Assembly (NCBI GenBank): GCA_029339195.1
Contig: JAPTJF010000135.1
Span: 1-64,000, forward strand
Length of the DNA: 64,000 nucleotides
Reading direction: 5' to 3'
Source: Micractinium sp. NFX-FRZ
Lineage: Eukaryota > Chlorophyta > Trebouxiophyceae > Chlorellales > Chlorellaceae
The notes beneath the pieces are model-generated. The model had not been told where the DNA came from, made no database searches, and saw only the letters and a program-made list of their open reading frames with translations. Below, one piece after another: positions 1 through 10,900 of the stretch. Numbering within the stretch: position 1 is the first letter of the stretch; the number at the start of each line of letters is the position of its first letter. Made by a program: the position numbers and the translations under genes.

Positions 1-57
1 CATGCAGCTGACTCTCCCATGATCCCACCCTGTACACTCGAGTTGACGGACTGGCAC

Positions 58-62
58 TGTAA
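58..62 (+). terminator. Possible poly(A) signal of a gene left of the window
   Basis: A TGTAA element lies at the extreme left. The same element follows most plus-strand stop codons in this window, so this may mark the 3' end of a gene that lies outside. No coding sequence for it is visible here. Confidence 0.2.
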
Positions 63-939
63 CACCTGCCACCACAAGCCAATTTACACGCCACGTAGGC
101 TGCGATAGCCGCCGTGGCAGTGCGAGGTGCGATCGGGTGCGCACGCGCTGCACACTCGCCAGACTCGCCCCCATTCTAACAGGGAATTTAGTTCCCACCT
201 ACTGCTACCTTCTGGAAGCGGGATGGTGCGCAGCGGACCGGCCAGCTGAAAACAGCAGCCTCCGGAAAAACTGTCGCGTTTTTTCTAGCGATTTCCGTGT
301 CCAGACGGTCCTCAGCTAGCGGAGTGCAGCGGACCGGGCGGAGTTGGCGAGAGCTGTCAAATGCATGGGAGAATTACTAGTATTTATGTTACAGGGGTGT
401 CAAAGCATGCAAAGCCTGCGGGCAAAATCAAATTGTCAGTGACAATGGGAGAATTACAGCTTTGCGCCTGGCCTGCTTTGCCTGCTCTGCACATCTTACA
501 GTTCTTCCGATTCCGATAATGCTGCTTTCGCCGCCGCCCTGAACCGGTGCTCTGCACCGACCCTGCACCGACCTGCAGGACCGTCCATGTTACGTGGTGG
601 CAAATTCCACCACGTTACAGTCCAGCTGGAGCGCCATCTTTCCGCACTTTCGTAATCTTCGCGGGGAACTTCGCAGAGCTTGGCCGTGTTCTAAGGACAC
701 ACGGCTGTTCTATTTTTGTCCCCCGCTGCCCGACCGCTTGACGAACCAACTCACGCCTGTCTGCATGCAGGTGCGCCTCTTGCAGTAGCACACGGGGACA
801 CAGCCTGAGGAAGCCGCGCTTGCGCTGCATGGAGGGAACGTTCGCACTCTCATTCTGCCTGGACAAAGTGTCCAACCACATGTGTCTACTCTACACGTGT
901 CTTCGTTTCCAAACGGTCTGTGCCCACTCCATGTGCGCA
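63..939. other. Leader region with no resolved gene
   Basis: No convincing coding exon was found. The segment GGGAGAATTAC occurs twice (about 369 and 447), and a strong inverted repeat lies at 588-618. The 5' exon(s) of the gene at 940-3154 are probably somewhere in this stretch: the exon starting at 940 follows an acceptor (GTGCGCAG) and has no in-frame ATG. One possible first exon begins at the ATG at 829 and would splice out only about 76 bases; I cannot confirm it. Confidence 0.4.
588..618. repeat. Hairpin-forming inverted repeat with G-box core
   Basis: The arm ACGTGGTGG (592-600) and its perfect complement CCACCACGT (607-615) flank a 6-base loop. The match continues outward with one mismatch to 588 and 618. 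The arms contain ACGTGG, the core of a plant bZIP G-box. It could be a regulatory palindrome or a trace of a small mobile element. Confidence 0.5.
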
Positions 940-3154
940 GGACGATGGGGGCGCCGGCACCGTATGCAGCGGGCCACCACCCGCGCAAAGCGCGGGGACC
1001 CACTTGCTGCGGCACCACCTGACGGCGCAGATAGGCGCAGCGGCGGTGGAGCTGCTTGGCGCGGATCCAGAAGCGGCTGGGCGGGCCATCCTGCAGCTCA
1101 GGTAGGGAGGGCCGGTGCTGGTTGCTGGCACCAGCATGCCTGAACAGGGGAGGGCAGCTGGTGGCCTGCCGGAGGCGTTGCGGCGGTACTGCGCTGGAGC
1201 TGGAGCTGGAGCTGGAGCGTGGCATCCGTGCCAGTACTACCCCCACTCCTCCCCCCTGCCCCACGCCGCCCCTCCTGCCCCCACTGAAGCACCCTCCCTG
1301 CCTAACACCTGCAGGCAGCCCGAGCTGCGCCGCACCTTCACACGTGTGTATGGAGTGCACACCAACAGCGGCAACAACGGTGAGCCGGCGCGTGGGCGGT
1401 TCCCTCGGGAAGTATCCCCCACGTGCCAGCGCTGGTACACCTTGCAGGGCGTGGTCAGCCATCCCCCCCTGGCCCGGGCTGACCTCCTCTTTGGGTGTCA
1501 TTGCACAGATGCCCAATGGCTGCCCAGGTGTCTCACCACAACCCACTCTTGGAAGCCTGCTACCTCGAGCCCTGCCTCAAGCCCACTGCTGCCGCTGTTT
1601 CTGAATTCCTTGCATGCACCTGCTTCCTGCCCCCCTGCAGGCTGGATGCGTGGAAAGCTGCTGCAGGCCGTGGGGCTGGGCGTGCGCTGGCGCCCCCCAC
1701 AAGACCCCTCCTCCGCCCCTGCCAGCCCGGCAAGCAGCGATGCGGACAGCAACCCTCCCACCGGCAGGCAGCCCACCCAGCGCCGCCGCCGGTCCCCGGC
1801 TGCCCTGCAGCAGTACCAGGCACATGAGGACGAACAGCACGAGCCAGCGAGCGACACTCAGACGTTCGCGTGGGGGTTCGAGCAGCCTGGGAGCGGCGCC
1901 GACGGCGCCGCCAAGCGCGCGCGCCCCATCTCGCGGGCGGCGCCTGCAGAGGCTGGCGCAGCGGCAGCAGCAGCAGCGGCAGCGGCCGACAACCCTGCCG
2001 CCGGCCGGGGCTGCGCCGGCGGGGACGCAGGCGGTGGCAGCAGTGGCAACAGCACCCCAGCCTTGCAGCAGGTCATGGTTTTTGTAATTCCTGCCGGTGG
2101 GCAGCAGCAGCAGCAGCAGCAGTGGTACCAGCAGCAGCACCAGCACCAGCACCAGCAGCAGAACAGCCAGTTGTATGTGCAGCAGCAGCAGAACCAGCAC
2201 CAGCAGCAGAACAGCCAGTTGTATGTGCAGCAGCAGCAGAGCCAGCAGCAGTGGCAGCCGCAGGGCACCTGGCTGCCTCCCTCTCACCCCTCCCAGCCTG
2301 GCCAGCCGCCCCATCAGGTGCAGGTGCTGCAGCTGCCTGCAGGCATGACCCCGCAGCAGGCTGGGCTGGCGGCGCTTCAGTCCCTCGGCTACCTGCCCCA
2401 GCCCCAGGCGCATCCAGACAGCCACACCTACAACGAGGTGCACACAGCGGGCACCCCTCTGCTGCCCCCAGCCGAGTCGTGTGTCCTGCAAGACGCTGCG
2501 ATGCCGCCGTGGCATGCAGCCGGCCAGCTGCTGCCAGCAGGGCAGGCCCCGGCCTGGCAGCACGGGGCACCGCTGCCGCAGTCAGCAGGCTTTGGAGTGC
2601 AGCCGTCGGCCCAGCTGCACCCTGCGGCTAGCGAGCTGGAAGCCTTTCCGCCACGCTGGGCTGAGCTGGCGCCAGCAGTGCCGGCAGTGCGGCTGGACTG
2701 CCTGCCCCGCAGCCGCACCGCCCCCGGGCCGCTGGCCCCCACGCCGCCCCAGCCCGCGCCGCTGCCGGCGCTGACGCCCTTTGCAGCCGCCTCAGCGCAC
2801 CAACCGTACTGGGCCAGCGCGCCGGCGACGGCGCCAGGCAGCCCACGCGCGGCCCCACAGTGTGGCCCCGGCAGCCTGCCACCCGCTGCCCGCAGTGCCT
2901 CCCTGCCCACCCCCTTCGCTGCAGCGGCAGGCACAATGCCCCCACCCCGCCCACCCGCAGCAGTGCAGGTGGGCCAGCAAGTGCCGCGGGAGCAGCACCT
3001 TTTCACCGACTCGGCAGCTGCTGCTGCTGAGGAAGCTGCGCTGCAGGAGCTGCTGGCTGTGGGGGAGGAGGGGCTGCTGCCCTTTGTGGATGGTGTTGAT
3101 GCCACCTGGTTCCAGCTGCAGCACGCCTGGTGGCAGGCAAACCGCAGCGCCTGA
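940..3154 (+). CDS. Gln/Ala/Pro-rich protein of unknown function (5' end unresolved)
   Basis: Three exons are supported: about 940-1100, 1313-1379 and 1641-3154 (stop TGA). All are joined by GT..AG introns that keep the frame. The first two and the start of the third encode a compact, probably folded segment: a helix ending in AGRAILQLR, then VYGVHTNSGNNGWMRGKLLQ. This looks like a short plant or algal DNA- or protein-binding module, but I do not recognise the family. The rest is low complexity: an Ala-rich tract, poly-Gln with a 48-base tandem duplication (near 2161-2256), and Pro-rich stretches. The C-terminus has a short acidic helix (EEAALQELLAVGEEGLLP) whose coding DNA recurs in an intron at 34431-34493. 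The start codon was not identified. A transcriptional regulator is a guess from composition only. Confidence 0.6.
1194..1218 (+). repeat. GAGCTG hexanucleotide microsatellite
   Basis: About four tandem copies of GAGCTG lie in the first visible intron of the gene at 940-3154. Confidence 0.7.
2140..2256 (+). repeat. 48-bp in-frame coding tandem repeat
   Basis: GAACAGCCAGTTGTATGTGC occurs at 2161 and again at 2209, period 48, inside a CAG-rich tract. It duplicates the peptide NSQLYVQQQQ in frame, so the repeat unit of 16 residues is likely length-polymorphic between strains. Confidence 0.85.
3016..3082 (+). repeat. Segment shared with an intron at 34.4 kb (exonic copy)
   Basis: The DNA encoding AAEEAALQELLAVGEEGLLP here is nearly identical to 34431-34493, which lies in an intron of the mogA-like gene in the same orientation. 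Only a few bases differ. The similarity stops sharply on both sides. Confidence 0.75.
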
Positions 3155-4332
3155 CCGCCCCGCTAGGCAGGGCGCCTGCAACACTGTCGCCACCTCCCCA
3201 CAGCCCCCCAGGCTTTGACGCTGAACTTCCAGCTGAACCGCTCTCCAGCTGCCCCCCTCTCCTTCGCCTCCCATCCCAAGTCTTTAGTGACATGTGTCAT
3301 TTCCAGGGTCCCCTATGCTGGCTGATCTTGCACTGCGCTCCTTTTCTTCACGATTGTTCTCCCTTTTTTTCCCCACATGTGCGAAGCTCCATAGCGTGGC
3401 ACAGCTTCCGCGTGCTGGCAGCCGGTCCGCAGCCAGCCATCTGCGCCCGCTGCGCCCGCCGGCCGCGCCACCCTTCAAACACCCTCCATTCCAGGGCATG
3501 TGCTTCTCAAGCACCTCAATTCCCTGCCATCCTCTTCTGCTCTGCCACCCTCCCCTCTGCCGTGTTCTTATTCCCTGCGCGCTCCCGCCATCCGCCTGCT
3601 GCTGCGGCACACTACACACTATTCTTTCCCACCAGCGCTTCTTGTACATGCCGTGCGCTGTATCCTCTTTCTTCCCCTTCTCCTTTGGCCTGCATGCCCT
3701 GCTGTCCATGCCCCGCATGGGCCCTCCAGCTTCCCAGTCATGCCATAGCCCTCCCTCAGCGACCCTTTTCCACAGCAACAACAAAAACAAATTGCAATGC
3801 GCACTTTCGCACTAGCAACATGCTCCTGTACCTGAACCGTGCTGGTGCTGTCTTGCCATCCCTTTTTCCCGCTGTGCGCCCTCACAATGAGTGACTGAGC
3901 GCAACTCGCAGCCGTCTTAGTATTGAGAGTGCCTCCTCCCCTGCTCCATCCTCACCCCACCCCGCCCCTGCCCCTATGCCTCGTGCCAATTGAACGTGAT
4001 CCCCCTCTCCTCCTCCCCCGCCCTCACCCTGCCTCCACTCCACCCTCATTTCACCTCATCCTGCCCCACCCTCACCTCACCCCGCTTCATTCTGCCCAGC
4101 CCTCACCCCACCAGACCATCCTTCTGCTCCGCCAAGCCCCATTCCACCTCGCCCATCCCATCCCACCACCCGCCCTTTTCCACGCGCCCTCACCCCGCCC
4201 ACCCTCACCCCGCCCTTCCCCGTGCCTGATGCAGCACTGCAACCGATGCCTGTTCCCCATCCCCCACAGCAACGTATGTGTGCTACGTTTGGCAGTTTTT
4301 TTTTTTTTTAGTTTCTTTGCTTTGCCAAACAG

Positions 4333-4337
4333 TGTAA
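4333..4337 (+). terminator. TGTAA poly(A) signal candidate
   Basis: First TGTAA after the stop at 3154, about 1.18 kb downstream. The distance is unusually long, so this assignment is weak. Confidence 0.3.
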
Positions 4338-4745
4338 GTATCTCCACTTCCCACATGGTGCTTGTTGAGCGACTGGCACCAGGGGCACGGCTTGAACACG
4401 CAGGCAGCATGCCGTGCCAGGCTGTCAGCGGATACATGAAGCATCAAGGGATCACATCAACTTAGCCTGGACGGCGGTGAGGCACTGCACAGCTGCTGCC
4501 TGCCTCCTGGGCACTAGCTGGTGTTCCTTACTCGTGCTTATGTTTGAAGCATGCCTGAGACCAGCAGGCGTCGCCTGGCTGGCGCGAAGCTGCCAGCGCA
4601 GTGCACCACTCACTTTTTGAGGCAGCTGGGCAAGCCTTCGGCAGTGGTACGAACACAGAACGCGTGTGGCGGCCAACAGCTCCGCAGATTCGTGTAGATC
4701 GCACTGGACTGCATGTTTGGTCTCTGGCTGGCACACGCAAGGTTG

Positions 4746-4750
4746 TTACA
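4746..4750 (-). terminator. TGTAA poly(A) signal of the CotH-like gene
   Basis: TTACA on the plus strand (TGTAA on the minus strand) lies about 200 bases past the stop of the gene at 4947-12947. Confidence 0.55.
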
Positions 4751-4946
4751 CAGTACAGCATCAGATAACCACACATCGGTTCTAGGGTTGGATGTACACG
4801 GCAGCGTGTGCGGACAGTATTAGGAGGCACAGTGTCGAGTGGGCAAGCGGTGAGAGAGCAGGGCGTGGGGCTGAGCTAAAAGCGCTCAAATCCACTCCCC
4901 GAGTGCCTGCTGGCTCCTTGCCCCGCTCCCTGCTAACACCACCACA

Positions 4947-7900
4947 TCAGGTGCTGGTGACCACAGTACCGTCCGGGTTGACCAGCTGCACGCTGGCTGC
5001 CGCCCCCAGCAGCTGCCCCGCCAGCGGCCCCACCACAAACGCGCCCTCCCCGCCTCTGGGCGAGGTGCTTCGCTGCTTGAAGGCCGCCAGGTTGACAGCC
5101 GCAAAAACAGAGTCCTCTGCCGGGATGACGGTGCCTGCATCGGGGGCAGAGGCGGGGAGGAGGCAGTGAAGGGGGTGAGCAGGTGGGCAGCCGCAGGAGC
5201 GGCAGGATGCAGCAGAGGCGACACAGCCTGGTGCAAGTGGGCCAGCCACGGAGCCGGTGCCGCTCATGCCGAAAACAACACATCTAATCTGGCCCCTCTC
5301 GCCCCTCCCGCTCTCCAGCCAGAGCCACACCTGCCCTCCTCCTTGGGTGCACCCACCTGGCGGGAAGTTGAGCTGCACCGCCCCCTGCAGGCGGTAGCCG
5401 CTGACGTCCACGGCATAGGCGTTGGGGTTGATGACCTCCACAAAGCCAGAGGTCCCCGGCTGCACCTGGCCCAGCGACAGCTGGAAGGCGGTGGGCTGCG
5501 CGTCTGCGGGAGGAGGAAGGGTGGAGGGCGGCGGGGCAGAGGGAGGGCAGCGGGCACACACATCAGTGAAGTGCAGGCAGCAAGCGGTTGCCAATTGTGG
5601 CTGGTGGCAGGCAGGGATGCAGGGCATCTGCAGACACGCCCAGACCACTGTGCTCTGACCGCTTGCACGGGCTGGCATGCTTCCTCAAATCAGCCCTTAA
5701 GAAGCGTGCCTGGGATGAGGGGGATGGGGCCGCCAGGTCCGTATGTCTGGTACAGCTGCTGCTTGCGGATGGGCAGCTGCTCGGTCAGCAGCTGCTGGTA
5801 GCCGCGGTCGGGGCTGCCTGCAGGGTGGGCGGGGCAGGTGGGGCGGAGGAGCATAATGAAGGTTGTTGTAACAAGTGGTAAATTGCTGGGCCTGCACATT
5901 TGTTGGGAAGAGAACAGACGGCTGGGTTGAGACCCGCCAGGCGTGGGGCTGCCCGAGCCGAGCCTGGCCACGCACCTGGGTTGTTCCAGGCGGCCGCGTC
6001 CCTCTTGGCCTCATCCTTGATCTCGTTGTACATGGTGGTAATGATGGACTGCAGGAGGGTGAGCACGGGCAGGGGGAGGGGGAGGGGGTTCAGGGGAAGC
6101 GCGACGGAGCGCGTGGCTGAAGGGCGGGCGGCAGGAGAAGCTGTCTGTGCTTGACGGGGGGTCGGGAACAGGGAGGGCCAGGGAGGGCAGCAGCTACCAC
6201 ACACGGCCCACGGCCCTGTCGCCCCCCACACCCCCATACAAGCTCCCATAAACATACAGCTGCCATCCCCCTGCCCGATCAGCCGACCTGCAGGCGCCCC
6301 GTCTGGATGAATGCGTCCATCAGCGTGCGCAGGCGGCGGGCATACATCTGGCGGGTGCGCGGCACCGACAGGATGGCGTCGATCAGGTAGTTGAAGGTGC
6401 CCGGCGCGCCAGTGGGGGTGGGGCCTGAAGGCAGAGACCAAAGAGGGCAGGAGGGGAAGGCAGGTCGGGGGAGGGGAGAGGGGGGGAGGCGAGCGGGCAC
6501 AGGCGCGCTGCGTCAGACCCTGCCAAGCCTCCCAGATGCACGAACCTCGCTCCTTCGTCCTCATGATGCATCCTAAGGCACCCGTTCTTACCCTTTGTTG
6601 TGAGGTCAGCATCGTAATCTGTTGGGATGGATGAGTTGGGGGGCAGCGCCAGCCCTGGTGCGGCGGCGCCGCTGGCCGGCACCACCGCCGACGCTGGGGC
6701 TGGGCCGTCGGCGGTTGCCTGCAGCATCTTGCGGGCCGCCTGCATCAGCGGGTCGCTCCTGATGCTGCCAGCAGCGGCCTTGTTGCACGCGCTGTGGCCG
6801 GGCGTGCCTTGCAGGCGGCGGCCGGTGGTGAAGAGGTCGTATTGGGCGGTGATGAGGCCCCACGGTGTCTTGACAGCCAGGTCCTGAGGAGAGGAGCAGG
6901 AAGGGAGGGAGGGAGGGAGGGCAAGTAAGTCGCAGGCTCGGTACAGGCAGGCAAGGCGGGCAACGCGTGACTGAGGCAGGCGGGCATGGGCGGTGCCCAA
7001 CGACCATCTTGAGAAGCCAGGTCCTGAGGAGCAAAGCTTCTGCACATCAAAGCCCCGCCTCACCTGGGGGTGGTTCTTGTCGCAGTACAGGGGCGAGTTC
7101 CACTGCTCGCAGGCCCTGCAGAACGGCAGGGGTGAGCAAAGGTGAGCGGGCACCAAGCGCAGGGGGAAACACTGACCAAGCTGGCCTCCCCCAAAGCAGC
7201 ACCATTTCCCAGCTGGTGCGACACTCACAGGATGCAGTAGTCGGGGGCAGGCTTGCCGCCTAGGCCCCTGTCGATGCCAAAGCCTGCAAGTTGGGGATAC
7301 GGGTGCAAAGATGCTAGAACTACACAGGCCTGGCTGGGCCGGGGGGCTGATCCCTGCAGCCACCACTACGTGCACAGACACACACGCACTCACACCTTTG
7401 TCCAACTGGCAAGTGAAGCATGGTTGCAGCCACCTTTGGAGAGTCACTCGGGAGTGCATGCCGCCAGTGCAGCAACCCACCTGACTCCACATCGTAAGGC
7501 AGCATGCTCCACTGCCCGCTCGCCGGGTCCCTGCAGGGCCAGGGGGGGCGCATGCTTATATATTGTAAGCCGCTGAGACTGTCAATCTGATGCCAGGCAG
7601 GGACACATCTGCGCAAGAGGTGCCCTGGGAGGGGAACAGCTGGTGCTCCTGCAAGGCGGGCTGTCAATGGACTGCCAGCACTTGGGTCCCTAGAACCGCC
7701 ACAACCCCCTCCGTTCCACACCCTCCGCATCCTGCACCCACCTGTAGATGTAGAAGTTCTGTTGTTGTCCCACATGCAAGGGGACAGGGCAGGTGGGCGA
7801 GGTCAGGGGAGGGGCAGGGAGGCCAAGGGCAGGCGGGCGGGAAGGCCCCCAAATCGCACGTTCACACCACACCCAGGCACTGCAGACGCCCACGCCCCGC

Positions 7901-10900
7901 TCATTGGCACGCTCCGCACAGCCTCGCATCGCCCACGCCTTTCGCAACCCCACCTTTGTGCATCGGTCCTGGTTGAGGATCAGGGTCTGGGCAGCCATGT
8001 GGTTGATCACCTGCGGTGAAGACGGGGATGAAGGATGGGCGTCAAGCGTGCGCCTGGGCAGAGCGCGGCTTGCCGGCACGCCCCAGCAGCGCCGGGATGC
8101 CACAGGCTTCACCCGGCAAGCGTCATGTGGCACTCCTCAGCCCCAGCAGGCAACCAACGACTTTGGAATGATCCCGGCCCACGTGCCTGCGGCAGGTTCA
8201 CGTCATCAAAGAGGTACTTGGAGCGGGGGACGCCGGGGGTGCCGCCGGCCAGGCCGCGTGCAAACGCCAGCAGCTCCTGCCCCTCTGTGGAGTTGTCCTT
8301 CTTGCGGGTGTACTGCAGGAGGTAGCAGGTGGGGTCGGGGCGGGGGAGGAGAGAGGGTGAAGATGGGTAAAAGGTGGGGACGTGCAAGGGAGTGGGGGTG
8401 GGTGCCCAGATGTGACCAACTTGCATTTGCGGACAACCCTGCTCCGCTAGTCCGAGGCATAAGCAACGAGTATGTGTACAGCAGGCACACGCGCCCTTCC
8501 CCGCCCACCTGCTTCCAGTAGTATGGGATGTGCTCCGGCTTGATGTCCCACCGCAAGTTGCTGAACTCGCCGCTGCGGGCAGGGGGAGCAGAGAGCGGGG
8601 GGCAGACAAGTACCCAGGATGTGACAGGCGAGCGGGTGGGGAATAAACTGCATGCCTTAGCCAACATAACTCGTCGCATCCCACCTGCCAGTGCTCCGCC
8701 GGCCCTGCCCCTCGGCCCCGGAAAATGGCAGGCAGCTGCCCCCCTGCCCACCTGGTGCTCTTCCACAGGGGGCCCACCGGCTCCACATCATAGCCCCACC
8801 GCTGCAGGGCGGGGGGAGGTGGCGAGTGGCGGTGGGCAGGGATGAAAGCGAGGGATATGACAGCATAACGTTGCCCAGCATGCCATGCGCTGACCCGCAG
8901 TTGCCGCCACAGCCGCATCGTCCATCTCCTGCCGTGACCGCCCCTCTCCCCCCAGTGCCCATCCTCCCGCCCCACCATGAGCCACCCACCGCCGACCATG
9001 AACGACCAAATGCCCAAACTCCACTGCCCTACCACGCAGGGTCTGCCCTTCCCCGGCTTCCACCCCCCTCATCTGCCGCACCCGCCTACCTGCAGGGAGT
9101 CCTCGTCCATTTGCTCCACAAAGGCATACTTCCCAAAGTACTTGCCATTCAGGCGCATGTGCAAGTGGAAGGAGACCAGGGAGTGCACGCCCATCTGCAG
9201 GGGCATGGGTGGGTGGGGCGGGGCTCAGGAACAGGAAGCGCACATTGTTGGTGGCTGGAAACTGACGGGCAGGAGAGGGTTGGGGCGCTGCACTTCTGTG
9301 CAGCGGCGGATCAGCCGATGCCCTTAGATGCTGCACCAGCCAGCACCGCTGCCCGTTTCACCTGGTTGAACACCTCCCAGACCAGCGGCTCCCGCATGAA
9401 CGTGTTCTCCCCCGGCTCCTGCCATTCTGCAGGTGGTGGGTAGGGGGCAGCAGAGGCAAGATGCGCAGGATCGATTTTGCTGGCAGAGCAGGCGCAGCAG
9501 AGCGGGTGGGCCTCCCATGCAGGGTTGGTCGCCACCATGTGCCAGAAGGAAAGGAAGCACGTGCATGTGGTCGACTCACGGCTGTTGAGGTTGAACTCGC
9601 CCACCGTCATGCCAGGGCGGATGCGGAAAATCTGCGGGGGGCGGCATGGGGGGCAGGGGAAGCGGGGGTAGGCACCAGAGGTTCCATCCAATCTCCCACG
9701 AGTGCTGTCAAGCTTTTGAGGACCGATGCGTGCCATGGGTGCACCCCGCCATGCTGCCTCCCGCAGCAGGGCCCACACCCCACCTTCAGCCCCGCCGCAC
9801 TTGCCGCCCCTGAACACTGCTTGACTGTCCATCCCATGCTTTGGGTGCCCCTTCCTCTCCCACCGCCCTGCCCTCACTCACCGAGCCCTGCTTGGAGTCC
9901 ACCTTAATCTTGGGCTTGGGCCAGTTGAGGGAGGTGACACCGCGGCGGCGGAGAAAGAGGTTGTCGTAGAAAGAGCCGTTGAACATCAGGGAGCAGCCTT
10001 GGACCTGCACAGTGCAAAACGAAGGGGTGGGTGATTGATGTAGAAAGAGCTGCTGTCAGGCATGGACGCGCGCCAAGGCAGTGGTTTAACAATGGAGGAG
10101 GGCGGGGAGTCACAGCCATGCGCTGCTGGCTGTGCTAGGCAGCTGCATCATCTGCCTGCCTTGCAGCCCTCAACCTGGCCCACCCTTTCTGCAATTTAGC
10201 TTACATCGTCCTTGCTGAACGGCGCCTTGTCATCCTGGCAGTACCTGCAGTACCAATAGGGCAGCCAGGGAGTGCACTCTGCTATTTGAGGCAGGTTTGG
10301 AACGGCATGTACGCCTGTTCGCAGATTCCATGCGAAGCGGTGGGCCAGCTCACAAGCAAAACGGAACCCTCTCGTGCCACGCAACCGCCCCCCCACCCGC
10401 CCCGCCCTAGTTCCCCACCCTCTCAGCGCTCCCCGTATCCTCCCATAACACCTGCACTCGCTGCCTCCCACTCACAGCTCCATCACTGGCAAGCTGCTCT
10501 TGTCTGATGGGTCCGGCACAATGGTGCCCCAGTACTGCCTGTCTGAGGGGTCGGTGAAGGGGGGGTCGCGTGTGACTCCTCCCTGGGTGTCGGTGGCGCG
10601 CACAAACCAGCGCACCAGGGCGCCGGCAGGGGCCACGGAGGCGGGGATGGTGGCGGTGTAGGCGTCGCCAGAGGCTGCAGGAAGGAGGGGGGCCAGGGGC
10701 GCAGGGCACAAGATGGCGTGTCGGTGGGTTGGCGAGGGAGCGAGCGGGAGCAAAGGCGGGGGCGAACCACAGGATGCCGCGGCCCCACTGACTACTCGTT
10801 TGCGCCTCAGCAAAACAGCCTTGAGCGCCCTCCTGCCCTTCAACACCCTGCCAATCAATTGCCCACCTTCCTGCTGCCATGCCCCTGCCTCTACTTCCCG

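Larger units (their letters stand above)
3155..4945. other. Intergenic region: long 3' UTR and C-rich minisatellite
   Basis: No coding exon was seen. Positions about 3935-4226 are an almost pure pyrimidine tract built from degenerate CCTCACCCC/CCGCCC units, a minisatellite-like region, followed by a T13 run near 4297. The TGTAA at 4333 is the first good poly(A) signal for the upstream plus-strand gene, which would give it a 3' UTR of about 1.2 kb. Confidence 0.5.

Noticed and set aside
710..1546. 278-residue minus-strand frame
   Set aside because: Shadow frame of the plus-strand gene and its introns, with no conserved block.
1870..1885. GGTTCGA resembling a tRNA T-arm (also near 16975)
   Set aside because: No acceptor stem, anticodon arm or CCA-side pairing could be built around either site. 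The first lies inside a coding exon.
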